In this document: positions 1-11,020 of the stretch, piece by piece
How positions within the stretch are numbered: position 1 is the stretch's first letter
How the letters are laid out: every line of letters starts with the position of its first letter
Origin: Edolisoma coerulescens
Taxonomy: Eukaryota > Chordata > Aves > Passeriformes > Campephagidae
DNA length: 64,000 nt
NCBI GenBank assembly: GCA_013397115.1
Contig: VWZW01002671.1
Span: 176,281-240,280, forward strand
Direction: 5' to 3'
Notes under the pieces: model-generated
Seen by the model: the letters and a program-made list of their open reading frames with translations, nothing else
Told to the model about the DNA's origin: nothing
Database searches by the model: none
Position numbers and translations under genes: made by a program

Positions 1-634
1 TGCTTTCTGTGGGATTTCTAATAACACAGAGTCTTCTGCAACTGCTGAAATGTGAAGAGGCAAACACAGACTTTATTATTAATTAAGCCTGTGAAATGTA
101 GGTGAACATTTTCAGCTAATGATGATGCAGGCAGCAGTTTTCCCTCCCTGATTCCACAGGGAGGCTCTGGCTGTAGTGGCAGTGGCCTGGTGGGCAGACA
201 GGCACCAGACCTGGATTCCTCGTGGGCTGCTCTGTCAGTAGGTTCCATGGGTAAGTTCTACGTGCTCCAGCAGCTCCCGGATCCATTAACCTTTACATTA
301 GGCAGGATGAGAGGGGGCTGTGAAATCCTGATGTGTTTTGAGCCATTTTCCCCACAGCACCAGCTAATCACCCTGGTTTTAGACATAACTACTCAAGCAT
401 AGGACTCAAATATTTCCTGAGGCTCTTCCATCCCAGTAGCAATTTTGGTTTACATTCATTAGTTGGATGACAGGAGACCTCAGGACAGCCACAAGCTGTC
501 ACATAACTCTTTAGGATACTTCACTTAGCTCTCAAGACCTTTATTTTCATACTATTTGCACAACACCTTTTAGGCTGTTTCTGAGTGCAGCACAGTCTCT
601 GACAATGATTTTACAGGTAAGTGTCACAGACATC
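1..634. other. Unique non-coding sequence
   Basis: No repeat or coding signal is recognised. Open frames are short, lack a domain and show no exon structure. It ends where a CR1 fragment begins. Confidence 0.6.
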
Positions 635-866
635 AGATTGGATATTGGGAAATTAGATTGGATATTAGGAATAAATTCTTTATTGTGTGGGTAGTGAGGA
701 ATTGGAAGAAGTCACCCAGAGAAGCTGTGGATGTCCCATCCCTGGAAGTGTCCAAGGCCAGGTTGGATGGGGCTTGGGGCAACCTGGGATAGTGAAAGAT
801 GTCAGTGCCAGGGGTTGGAATGAGACGATCTTAAAAGTCCCTTCCAACCCAAAAAATTCTATCTGA
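635..866 (+). mobile_element. CR1 LINE 3' fragment
   Basis: This 5'-truncated CR1 copy reads in the sense direction. The order of blocks is typical: 'gatattagga' plus 'aaattcttta', then 'cccagagaagctgtgg', 'catccctggaagtg', 'aaggccaggttggatgg', 'caacctgggatagtg' and the 3' end 'cccttccaaccc'. The terminal octamer repeats are nearly lost ('attctatctga'). The 5' end carries a small local duplication: 'agattggatatt' occurs at 635 and again at 655. No coding capacity remains, because this is the region downstream of the reverse transcriptase core. Confidence 0.93.
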
Positions 867-2840
867 AAGACTTAGGGAGCTGGTAAGATGTGGAATGATA
901 TATTCAAAGCCCCCCCAAAAGGAAAGTGGCCAAGCACTCTTAAAAGCTGCAGGAAGCTGGTTTTTCTCAGTGTCTTTTAAATTCATGCTCCTCTGGCTTC
1001 AAATTTTCTCCAAGCAGAGCATCATGAAGGACAAGCCTTGCAAACAGAAGTAATGAAAACATAAAGCAAAATTATTGAATTGTTTTCTAAAAAAAAAAAA
1101 AAGTAGATATGGCAGTAAAAAGTGATGTGACCATGGCTAAGATGAACACCATCAGAGGAGGCCTTCGGGGTTATTTTCCATGCTCTGGGTGTGAAATTCC
1201 AGAAAATCCTGAACAGGCAGCACATCATGCCACTGTCCCAGACTCTCACCTTGCAGAATAAATCAGTGCAGCTCCAGTGCAGGCTACTGACTTCAGCAAT
1301 ATTGAATCACACCACAGAGGAACCGAGGATGCCGACACCGATGGAAAATGATGTGTGATAAATATTCGTAACCAATCCCTGGGATTTCTCCTGAGCTTTG
1401 GTCAGACCAGTACAATCCTGGACTTAACTGGGAAAACCACCAATCATCACTTTCAACCCAGAGAAGCTGCCACAATCACCTAACACCTCTCAAGGGGTTC
1501 CCAGGGATCTTTATAGCTCGTGTCTGCCTCGAAACTGCAAATATCCAAGGATTTAGCAACCTAAAGAAGCAGAGCATCCTGTTCCATGAATGCCTTCCTG
1601 TGTCTGGAAAGTCATCTTCTTCTCCCCCATCTCTTTCTCATCTTACAAATATATTTCCCAAGTTTCCTCACTCAGCCAAAGCACTGCTCCATGCACAGAT
1701 TTTATGCAAATTATTTTGTTTATTTTTATGATGTATGCAAATGAAGTCTTTACTCCGAACATTCTTTATGGTGCTATAAATGTAAGAACAGATCTTGAAT
1801 TAGCCCTGTTCATTGTCAGAGTGGCATTAAAACTAGCTGAGGGATTCAGAGGCTTACATGTGTAAGCAGTTGGGTATAAAACAACTTTTACATCTTGTAA
1901 AAATTAAGGGTCTGGGCTGCGGTATTTGAGCATTAAAACAGGATCTCTAAGAAGTTAGAAAAAACACATTTTTTCAGAGCTCAATGGAGATCAAGACAAG
2001 AAATCAGTGAGTGAAACAACCTGTGGTTTAACAACCTCTTTCCTTTTAGTATTCCTTTTCCTGTATTGACTGAGAACTTCTAATAGGAGCTAAAGATGGC
2101 AATTCCAGCAGGCACTGAATAAACAGGATGATGCTCTATCACTTTTTTTCCTGCCTTATGCACACCATTCTCTGCATTTTCACATTGTACCCAATAGCCC
2201 ACACTACTCTAAAAATAGATTTACTTGGCAAAATATATCATCAGATAAGCTCCACTTTTACACAACTGGGACAAAAGGAGGTGTACAGGTAGGAAGGAAT
2301 CAGAAATAGGGAAAAATTGGAATAACAGGAGCAGATGAGGGAAGATCAGAGGCCAAGGACTGCTGGGGAGTTCTGAGGTAAACACTTGACTTTGCCTCTA
2401 ATTGTGTGTAACTTGGGCTGCTGCTTAGATACATATCTTTTCCCTCCTTAATCTGACTGTCCTGTTCATGGAAAAAAAGGAAACTATATCCCAGCCTTTT
2501 CCCACAGAGAAGGATATAAATTCCTGCCATTGGGATAGTGGAATACAAAGAGTCAATCAGGAGAACACTCCCACTCTGTAGGTGATCAAGATAAATATTC
2601 TTGCCTGCAGATATTCTACACTTAACAAGTGCCTCTTGGGTGAATGAAGAGGTGTAGGAGATGCTGGCACTTGCACAGGGTTATTCCCCATGGTTAAACA
2701 GAATCTCTAAACTTATAGATATGGATAAATATTTCCTAGTACTCTACTGATTTACGGTAGAATATGGAAATGTAAAAGTTATTTCATTCAAAACTTCCCC
2801 TCCTTTCACAGAGCCAAAAGAACACTGTTGATTCTTGTCC
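867..2840. other. Unique non-coding sequence with an octamer pair
   Basis: This holds a short A-run (about 1090-1102) and scattered chance open frames. Nothing resembles an exon. Two perfect POU octamers at 1704-1742 are annotated separately; the surrounding 1.6-1.86 kb contains no recognisable repeat. Confidence 0.55.
1704..1742 (+). promoter_or_regulatory. Paired POU octamer motifs (candidate enhancer site)
   Basis: Two perfect ATGCAAAT octamers occur in the same orientation at 1704-1711 and 1735-1742, 31 bp apart start to start, or about three helical turns. ATGCAAAT is the classic Oct/POU factor site. Two perfect copies this close are unusual in non-repetitive DNA, but function is inferred from sequence only and no adjacent gene is visible. 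Confidence 0.3.
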
Positions 2841-2916
2841 TGTGGCAGCGGGGTGGAACTGGATGATGTTTAAGGTCTTTTCCAACACAAACCATTCTGT
2901 GATTCTGTGATTCCAT
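2841..2916 (+). mobile_element. CR1 LINE extreme 3' end fragment
   Basis: Only the last ~75 bases of a CR1 are present: 'tggaactggatgatgttt', 'aaggtcttttccaac', then 'attctgtgattctgtgattcc', the family's short terminal repeat. The copy is severely 5'-truncated, as is common for CR1. Confidence 0.88.
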
Positions 2917-4070
2917 GGTATTTCCATATTATCAACATTCTGAAATCTGCCAATATGGAAAACCAAGAAAGTCACCGTTCTAACTTTCTTGAGGAAACCC
3001 AAGTCTATCACGTTTTTGTATCACTGTGTTTTGGTCAACACAATACAAAAAAAAAAAAAATCACCTAACATACATAGCAAGGAATGGGAGAGATGAAGGG
3101 AATTTTCTTACAAAAACTTTGTTCTCAAATTGTTTGAACAGCCAGGAAGGCTCTGTGAAGACAGAATTCATAGTCTGTGCTTAGGATTTAACTGCACATG
3201 CCAGCTGGGATAAAACTGACGCTGGAACTGGGAAACTGCTGCGGGAACAGGTTTAACACACAGTAAGAAGGAAGGTATAGTGGAGTTTCGATGAAGGAAA
3301 AGATTTGAAGAGCTTAAGGGTTTAAGTATGAAAATATCCACGTTGACATGGTGCCAGTGGTTCCCTGTGCCACTTGCAAGGAGCAAGTATAACCCAAGCT
3401 CCTGTGAGGAGAATTGATCTCCCTGCCAGATGCACGGCTGGCAGGAATTTGCCTTTACGTGTTGAGAAAGTCAGTTTGAATACAGTGGGAATAGAGGCTT
3501 ATGCACACAGCAATTCCAGACCTGTCTGTCTGTCCCAGAATGCCCAGATTGTCATCTCTGCTTCCACTGGACCATGGAATTCTTGGAAACCTTGACTTGC
3601 TTTGCAGCAGCCTGTGATGCCACCTGCCTTGCTGAACAGAACTTAGCACATTCCTGCTCACCTTCCCAAAGAACACCCTTTGCATGGACAACACTGGAAG
3701 TTTATTAAGATTACTTTAGACTTGACTGCACAACCAGTTCCTGTCTCCAAGTTCCCTAAGCCAGAAGAGATGAACACATCTTTTCTCACAGAGTTGTTCC
3801 TTCTGAGGCCAGTCCTAGAGCAGGTGCCTTGGTAGTGTCCTGTCCATATTCTCACTGCTGGAGCCCAAGATGCCTCCACTGTGCTCACATCACATCTACA
3901 CTGCATCTCCTACAGCACAGGACAGAAATCCTAAGGCATTGAAGAGTGAAAAGGTCAAAGATCTGCTGGGAGGACTCTCATGGAAGAAAGAGAAGCTCAA
4001 GAAAGTTGATTAACATTCAAGGAATACCTTTTCCAAGTTCAAGAAAGCTTCCATCCCAGTGAATAATATA

Positions 4071-4095
4071 CTAATAATTATAATAATAATAATAA
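4071..4095. repeat. (TAA)n microsatellite
   Basis: An interrupted trinucleotide tract of taa/ata units with seven or so near-perfect repeats. It is AT-only sequence with no associated gene. Confidence 0.85.
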
Positions 4096-4617
4096 CTTCC
4101 TAATAAGAAGTTAGATCAGAAAATGCTGTTTTATTGATGTAGAATAAAAACTCAGTGAGACAAAGCATCTTATTCAATATTTTTCTATGTCAGGAGCTGA
4201 CCTGAACTCAGATCCAAATTATTTTTGTAGAGATGAGGAAACTTCCTTCCCTAGACCTCCGCCTCCTCTATGGTGAAAACAAAACAAACCAAAACAATTC
4301 AGCCTAAGACTTTTATAGAGCCAGACAAAAGTTACTGTGGAAAATAAGAGTGAAGAGTTTGCCTACTGAGCTGTATCTCTGAGCTTGTGCTACAGAGGCC
4401 TGTAGCAACCTCTAAATTCTTCCATTCAGAGTCCAAATATGGATATTTCCATGAATCTATCTGCCACATCCACAATGGAAGTTGCAAAAGAAAAGAAAAT
4501 CCTATTGTGCAGAAAGCATGGAACTGAGAATAACAGTGAAAGTGGCACCATTATAGCATTTAATGAGATGCCCTTGCCTGGAATATTGTGCTCAAGTTTC
4601 ACTGTACTGCCTCAAAA

Positions 4618-4642
4618 TTGAAATGAAATTAAATGAAATGAA
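4618..4642. repeat. (GAAAT)n-like short repeat
   Basis: Units of 'gaaat' and 'gaaatta' repeat across 25 bases. The same motif recurs at 5200-5236, so two related pentamer tracts bracket the large GAAAGA tract. Confidence 0.7.
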
Positions 4643-4755
4643 GTGCCAGAAAATAAAATACAGTAGGTAGAAGGGGAGGAGGAGGCTGGAAGAGGTAAAG
4701 AAAATGATCAGAAGTTTGGGAGATCTTGTGAAAAAAGTAAGAGAGAGGAGATGGC

Positions 4756-4880
4756 AAGAGAAAAGAAAGAGAAAAAGGAAAAGAGAAAAAGAGAAAGAGA
4801 AGAGAAAGAGAAGAGAAAGAGAAAGAGAAAGAGAAAGAGAAAGAGAAAGAGAAAGAGAAAGAGAAAGAGAAAGAGAAGAA
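4756..4880 (+). repeat. 125-bp homopurine (GAAAGA)n tract
   Basis: All 125 bases are A or G on the plus strand. The core at about 4785-4876 is a near-perfect 'gaaaga' hexamer repeat with a few 'gaaga' interruptions, and the 5' part is degenerate 'gaaaa/ggaaa'. Polypurine-polypyrimidine tracts with mirror symmetry can form intramolecular triplex (H-DNA), and hexamers of this kind are usually length-polymorphic. Translations in any frame are low-complexity artefacts. Confidence 0.95.
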
Positions 4881-5199
4881 CAAGCTATTTCATTTGGGGT
4901 AGCAGCACAGCAGAATTGTGACTGGAACAAGGAAAGCCAGGCAAACGAGAGAGGGAAAGGATAGGGGGAAGAGAAGCTGGGAAAACTGAGACAGCACAGC
5001 CCTGTGAGAAAAGGACAGGAGACAGAAAAGGAGAGGTAAGCATTTTGTGCCATGGATTACTGAGTAGATTTCCTAAATTACAACTTATGCTTTGGTCTTG
5101 TGAAGGTTTGAAAACCTCGTCTTTCTGCATCTTAAATAAGCGGGTGAGGCAGATGGAAGTTGTTTTACAAGTGTGAATTCTTCTTGCAAGAAAAGGCAA

Positions 5200-5236
5200 A
5201 TGAAATTAATGAAATGAAATTAATGAAATGAAATGA
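5200..5236. repeat. (GAAAT)n-like short repeat, second copy
   Basis: 'tgaaattaatgaaatgaaat' type units repeat about three times. The sequence resembles the tract at 4618-4642 on the other side of the homopurine run. Confidence 0.75.
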
Positions 5237-6136
5237 GATTAACAGCAAGGAAGAGAAGCATCTATCTCATGTACATGGCTACACGGTTCACATATATCCA
5301 AAATTAAATTTTGTTACAAATAATACTAACACAGCACCATGAGGCACATAGTTAACTCTTCTGGCCACAAAATATCCCAGATTTCCTATTAGGCTTCCAC
5401 AAGTACCAGAAAAACCCTGTCTTCTTAAGCCATCCAACCAAGTTTTATCCTTTGCTGGTGCAGCCTTTCACTGGCAGTATTTCAAGAGTTTAAGCAAAGA
5501 CCTCACACAGTACAGACCATCCCATCCCAGAATACCCACTAAAGCCTTTAAAGTCTTCAGCCAGGATCTGCAGCAAGCTGCTGGGTACAAAGGGCCAGGA
5601 AACCTGATGCATCACAGAGCATTTTGGGGCTTTTGAGTAATTCCCGGGCTTTACAGAAGACCATCTGATCTGAAGGGAACACCTTACCCTAAATACACAC
5701 AGAATTACAAGGCCTTGGGGCCGGGAGCATATATGGGGTCTGGAAAAGCATAACCAAATCTTTGTGACAGGCTCCTCTTTGTTCTCGTGTTTCCATGTTC
5801 CCACTGCTCCTGTCCCCACCGCTCAACATGCTCTGATCATGTTGTCATCACCCCTTGGGAAGAAGTTAGATTTAAATCTTCCCTTCAAACCCCTTTCTCC
5901 AAGCTGGGCTCAGTGGCAAGGAAGCTGGAGCTGGGAGAGAGGCACTAGGAGTTGAATAAACTTTTCTGTCACAGGATTATTTTCTGTTGATATTCATATT
6001 GCTACCAAATGTCTGCTCTGGGACTTTTACTACAAAGGGCAGGGTAGCTTTATCTACCTTGTCCTGGATTGGCTCCTCTGAAAGGGATCAGGCAGGTCCT
6101 CGGCCAAACTGTGGTTCCTTCATAGCTCCAAGATAC

Positions 6137-6647
6137 GGAATCATGGAATCATAGAATCATTAAGGTTGGAAAAGAACTCCAAGATCACCAGGTTCAACCA
6201 TTAACCCAACACTGCCAGGTCCACCACTAAACTGTGTCCCCAAGCACCACATCTACAGGCCTTTTGAACACTCCAAAGGAGGGTGATTCCACCACTTCCC
6301 TGGGCAGCCTGTTCCAATGCCTGACCACCCTTCTGGTGAAGAAATTTTTCCTAATATCCAATCTAAACTTCCCCTGGTGCAACTCACTGGTTTCCTGGTA
6401 CAAGAGATTGATCCCACCTGGCTCCTGTCAGGTGGTTTTAGAGAGTGAGAAGGGTCCCCTGAGCCTCCTCTTCTCCAGGCTGGGCCCCCCCAGCTTCTCC
6501 TCATCAGCCTTGTGCTCCAGCCCCTTCCCCAGCTCCACTGTCCTTCCCTGGACATGCTCCAGCACCTCAATGTCTTTTTTGTTGTGAAGGGCCCAAAACT
6601 GATCCCAGGTTTCAAGGTGTGGCCTCATCAGTGCTGAGTACAGTGGG
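6137..6647 (-). mobile_element. CR1 LINE, about 510 bp, with ORF2 C-terminal remnant
   Basis: On the plus strand it begins with the inverted terminal repeats 'aatcatggaatcatagaatc' and runs back into coding sequence, so the element is on the minus strand. Minus-strand translations keep pieces of the ORF2 C-terminus, for example GLEHKADEEKLG and SLEKRRLRG in one frame and a LDWILGKIS piece in another, so it is frameshifted and dead. The 3' region is of the type with 'ccattaacccaacactgcc' and 'ccctgggcagcctgttcc'. It ends upstream near 'gtgctgagtacagtggg'. Confidence 0.95.
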
Positions 6648-7693
6648 AAATAATTATCAAGTTTTATGTGTAGGGGTTTTGTTGGTTTTTTTTCATGTCA
6701 AAGCTGCCTGAAACACCTGAAAACTTTGCTGCTGCCCACCATGGTTGGGTTTTATGGCATGATTGTATGAGGATATTGGAGGCTCACAGTGGAAATCTAG
6801 TGAAGTGTTGGAGTGCTCTGGATGGGGCAAGAGGCTAAACCTGGGGTGTTTCCATTCACACAAAGGAGATTCATCCCACAATCATCCAGGTTTCACATTG
6901 GAGTGGACCATTTAGTTCACACAAATAAAAAAAAATAAAGGCAGATAATTAATATTTCTGCAATGTGGATGATCAGGGGACCAGGGTGTGGGACGTATTT
7001 GACAGTGTAGATGCATCTTCTGCAGTAGCCTTTGTTTATTCCCCCATCCTTTATCTCATACTGACATTTACAACTTAAGGTTCCTGAAGCAGGAACAAAT
7101 TCTCCCTCTGGATTTGGGTAATGCCTGGTATGAGAAGTCTGCGATCTCAGCTAAAACTTACTGTCATATCAATACCAACATTCCATCTTATAGATGGAAG
7201 AATCTCGCAGGACCGTATAATTTTAAGTGATTTACATAGGCTGGGATTGCTGTCTGCTCCTGAAATGCTGCAGTCTCTGGGGGAGAAGGTTTTGGCCTAT
7301 AAAGAATATACAGACTGTGCATGAGGGAATTGGGATTGAGTAGTGATCTCTCTCTCTCTCTCTCTCACAGAAACTTGTTCCTCAACTGCTTGCACTTAAA
7401 GGAATTTAAAATGCAGCCCATAAAATAGATGCTAACTAAGGAAACCAGCAGTCTGCAGAATAGGTTGTAGACATTCTACAAAAAGCTATTGAGGGAGAAA
7501 TATTGTCATAAATTGTGTAAAGCACAGTGTGCTAAGTCAGAGGCACGGTTCTGATGGAAATTGCAACAGCGGTTTGAAGGCAAGTCATTTTGGGTCTTGT
7601 AGCACACCAAGCAGGTTGTACAAGGCCTGCTTGGTGGACCTGGCAACAGCAATTCCTGGTGTTTTCCTCTGCCACAGCCATTCCCCAGGAGAT
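6648..7693. other. Unique non-coding sequence
   Basis: No gene or interspersed repeat is recognised. It holds a (TC)10 microsatellite at 7347-7366. The last bases merge into a degraded CR1. Confidence 0.55.
7347..7366. repeat. (TC)10 microsatellite
   Basis: Ten uninterrupted TC dinucleotides followed by 'acag'. The result superficially mimics a splice acceptor, but no exon follows. Confidence 0.9.
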
Positions 7694-7891
7694 GCACCGC
7701 TGTGGGGAGAAATTCTTGCACAGAGAGGTTGTGGGGTCCCCATCCCTGGAAGTGCTCAAGGCCAGGTTGGATGAGGCTTTGAGCAACCTTGGATAGTGGG
7801 AAGTGTCCCTGCCCGTGGCAGAGGGTTGTAACTGAATAAAATTTAGGGTCCTTTCCAACCCAAACTGTTCTGAGACTCTACGATTCTGTGA
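7694..7891 (+). mobile_element. CR1 LINE 3' fragment
   Basis: A sense-oriented 3' tail: 'catccctggaagtgctcaa', 'ggccaggttggatgagg', 'aaccttggatagtggga', 'gtccctgcccgtggca', 'gtcctttccaaccca' and a decayed terminal repeat ending 'gattctgtgaa'. The left boundary is diffuse. Confidence 0.9.
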
Positions 7892-9736
7892 AATTTGGCC
7901 CAGGCTAAACAAACTGAATGTCAATATTGTGCCCATTGATTACAAATAATTTTTTGGATCACTTTTTGGCCTCATTCCTCACAAGTTGCTCAGGCTTAGG
8001 CCCAAAACCTCTTACTCCTGGCCCTGCCTCTCTGTGTTCACCTTATGGCAGCCAAATTCATGGCTGCTTGTTTTTAGGTCACCAGCAACAGAGCATCTGG
8101 CAGGAGGGCCAGCATCCATCCCTTCCCAAGAACACAGTAGGTGACATAAATCCTCACCAGATGGTTGGGCTTAGACCATTTTGGGCATCAAAGCAGGACC
8201 TTCATAGCTTTCAAGACAGTCTAGCTTTTGCACACATAGGTAAAAATAAATTATTAAAACACCTGGCTTCAACTGGCTTGAAAATTTACCAGCTCAGCTT
8301 CAAACTGGATTTGCTTCCCTGTGCTGTATTGATGATAAGGGAAAAATATTTAGAGTAATTTGCAGTTAAAAGGTAGGGAGCTGAGCAAGCTCAGAGCTTC
8401 TTGAATTCAGAGAGAATTGATTTTTCCCAAAAATAGCTGATGGGGAATTTCTCTGCCATTTATACAGCTCTAGTGCCAGATGACTGCTTCCAGCTTGACG
8501 TAAGAAATCTGCTAAGGAAAGGACGAATGGGAGTGTGACAAAATAGAGCCCTGCAGTTCTTTCAGCAGTATCAGCATCTCTCTGTGAGTGGAGCAACCAC
8601 CATTTTAGGGTTCATCCCCATGTTTCATTCCTGCCACTGTCCATTCTGCTGGGTTCATTCCCAGACCAGAAGCATCTGGTCTCTTCCCTTACAGGCACTG
8701 GTGACATTCCAGGTGGTTGTTTGGATTTGTCTGCTCTTTACAGAGAGTAGGGATGGGCATCACACTGGGAGTTGCTTCCTAAAGGAGGTAAGAAAAAGAA
8801 ACATAGAAAAGTGTTTTGGGAGGGTTTCATATAAAGGAAAGGTCATGTTGACTCAGGAGCTTCTGCCAGGTTCTGGGATGTCACCTTCCTTGAGTACTGA
8901 GGACGTTATAGATTCAGCATGCTATTTTTGGAGGCCAGAAGCAAACAATGAATCTAAGTCAAATGAAAATGGATTTTTCTTTTCATTCGGAGTCAAGAGG
9001 AAGCCACTCACGAATAAAAACTAATAATAAAATTTAAAAAAATAAAAATAAAAATAAAACCTCATTTTGCAGACCCCCTTTAGTCACCAATGTTCTTGAG
9101 TGGTTTTTCCTCACGAGGACAAAACTGGGTCTGCAGGGAAGGAAGGCTGCTGGGAAGTTTTCTCATCCTTTTGTGGGAGGAAGTTGCTACCCTGAATTAC
9201 CACCCAAACACTATTTGCATTTTACCATACTCCTCATTCACATCTTTTTTGTTTTTCCTTTAGCTGACAGATCAATACAGAGAACTCAGAAGCTGGTAAG
9301 AAAAACATGTGCAAGCAGGATTCTGAATCATAATGTATAAGACGTGTTTGCCCCCTGAGCAGCAGACAGTGAGGATATAATTGGCAGATTTTTTCTTCTT
9401 CGTGCACTCTAACTTTGCCAAGAGCAAGCTCACAGGGAAGCTGAGAGAACAGCAAGAACTTCTCAGGTTTCAGAGGAAACGATGGCCTCCAGCTTAGCCC
9501 CAGCTTACAGAGAGTGGGTAAGTGGAATGCTAGTCAAACGTGGAAGGCCAGAATGGTCCAGAATTCCTCTTCCTTGGGACTGCTGTAGGGAACTAAATGT
9601 GAGTATCACCTTGTCTTTGAACCATGAGTGCACAAATCTGACACCCACAAGAGAATGAGCAATGGAATTCCTCAGGAAAGGATGGCTGGAGAATGCGTGG
9701 AATGAGGATATCATTCAAGGCCAATATCAGAACCAG
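7892..9736. other. Unique non-coding sequence
   Basis: No gene or mobile element recognised. An A-rich (AAAAT)n stretch occurs at 9034-9058. Open frames of up to 146 codons have no domain, no splice context and ordinary non-coding composition. Confidence 0.55.
9034..9058. repeat. (AAAAT)n short tract
   Basis: Repeated 'aaaat' and 'aaaata' units, AT-only. Confidence 0.75.
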
Positions 9737-10140
9737 AGAATCACAGAATGGTTTGGTTTGGAAGGCACCTTAAGGATCATCTTGTTCTGACCCCGTGCCA
9801 TGGGCAGGGACATCTTCCACTAGACCAGGGTGCTAAAGCCCCATTCGACCTCGCCTTGGACACTACCACAGATGGGGCAGCCACAGCTTCTCTGGGAAAC
9901 CTGTGCCAGGGCCTCCCCACCTTCACATGGGAGAATTTCTTCCTAATATCCAATATAAATTGACCCTTTGTCAGTTTGAAGTCATTCACCTTTGTCCTGT
10001 CCCTCCATCCCTTTTCCAAAGTCCCTCTCCAGCTCTCCTGGAGCCCCTTTAAGCACTGGAAGGGGCTCTAAGCTCTCACTGGAGCTTTCTCTTCTCTAGG
10101 TTGAACAATCTCATTTCTCTCAGCCTGTCTTCATAGACAA
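9737..10140 (-). mobile_element. CR1 LINE, about 400 bp
   Basis: Antisense on the plus strand, from 'aatcacagaatggtttgg' through 'gccatgggcagggacat', 'gatggggcagccacagc', 'aatttcttcctaatatcc' and 'gagctttctcttctcta' to 'ctcagcctgtcttcatag'. This is the final ORF2 codons plus the 3' UTR of a CR1. Point decay is moderate. Confidence 0.95.
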
Positions 10141-10761
10141 TGTGATCCAGTTCTCTTATATGGCATAGCCCCTACCCAAACAATTTAGTAATTATCCCCG
10201 TAGCTTTCCTAATGCAATTCCCCAACACAGGAGTCAGTGCTGTGACAATGAATGACAGGACAGTGGAGGAGGACAACAACGGATAAACTTCTGCACCGTC
10301 ACATCCTTTTATCTCTTGTGCTAAGTCCGAAATTCTCCCAACATATCCCATAAGCAAGGAAAAATCAGTCAGATCCTGTGTGACATCCTACTCTAGGGTT
10401 TAACCCATAACTTCCTCATTTTTCTGCACATTAATGATATTTTCCACAGAGGAACTGGAGCTGGTTGCACTGATGTCAGGAGAAAGTATTCCAATTAACT
10501 CTATAAAAGTCACTACTGCTTCTGAAGGCCTGAAAGGAGCAATATCACACTCAAAAAGTAGAACTGTGAAGTCTTACAGCTGCTCTGTGGCTTGGGAGAT
10601 TTTGACGAGGCTGTTTGTTCCACCAAAACCAAGTTCAAATCCCATGAGAGTTGTTTTGACGATTGTATGTTTCATTTTGAGTGTGTTTGTGTGTGTTTTT
10701 ACACTACCCGTGGCTGGTTCAGACCATGAGAACAAAGCCTGAGGAAGGGGATGACCAATCT
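10141..10761. other. Unique non-coding sequence
   Basis: A 102-codon open frame at 10434-10742 contains a hydrophobic stretch, but it has no homology that I recognise and no splice context. A tRNA B-box-like string at 10633-10643 has no acceptable A-box partner. Confidence 0.5.
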
Positions 10762-11020
10762 CTATGAATAAAACAGGAGAATCAACATCAGGGAGGGAGA
10801 CAAGCTACTTAAAGCAACTGAAAAAGTTGTCACAAGGACAAATTCTTGCAAACTAGCCACAAAGACATGGAGACTAAAAATTCGAAGGCTGTCAACATAA
10901 GAGTTGTGAAGCTGTGGAACAGCCAGAGTGGGAAGTGATGTGGGAAGGAACAAACTGATAGGTACCAAGATAGAAACTGATGCATTTATATTCTTAAATA
11001 ATGAATAAATAATGCTGGTT
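10762..11020 (+). mobile_element. Ancient CR1/L3-type LINE tail (eroded)
   Basis: The sequence follows the layout of the 3' coding end of older amniote CR1 elements: 'cacaaggacaaattcttgc', 'acatggagactaaaaattc', 'gctgtcaacataagag', 'gctgtggaacagcc' and 'ctgatgcatttata'. These correspond to the block that encodes the tail of ORF2 in non-avian CR1 families. Divergence is far higher than in the other CR1 copies here, and reading frames are broken. The family assignment rests on pattern memory and needs a repeat-library search. Confidence 0.5.

Larger units (their letters stand above)
2917..6136. other. Unique non-coding sequence with several simple repeats
   Basis: An A-run lies at about 3046-3060, a TAA repeat near 4.08 kb and GAAAT/GAAAGA repeats at 4.6-5.2 kb (listed separately). 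The rest is unremarkable. The long open frames at 4.6-5.1 kb are low-complexity Ser/Phe/Leu or Arg/Glu translations of the purine tract and are not genes. Confidence 0.6.

Noticed and set aside
4592..5053. 153-codon Ser/Leu/Phe-rich frame on the minus strand
   Set aside because: It is the translation of the (GAAAGA)n tract and flanks; low complexity, no gene context.
7347..7370. Splice acceptor formed by (TC)10 plus 'acag'
   Set aside because: No open or conserved exon follows; it is a simple dinucleotide repeat.
10633..10643. tRNA B-box-like 'gttcaaatccc'
   Set aside because: No proper A box or cloverleaf could be drawn around it.
10434..10742. 102-codon plus frame with a hydrophobic segment
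   Set aside because: No recognisable family or exon signals, and it borders an eroded LINE.
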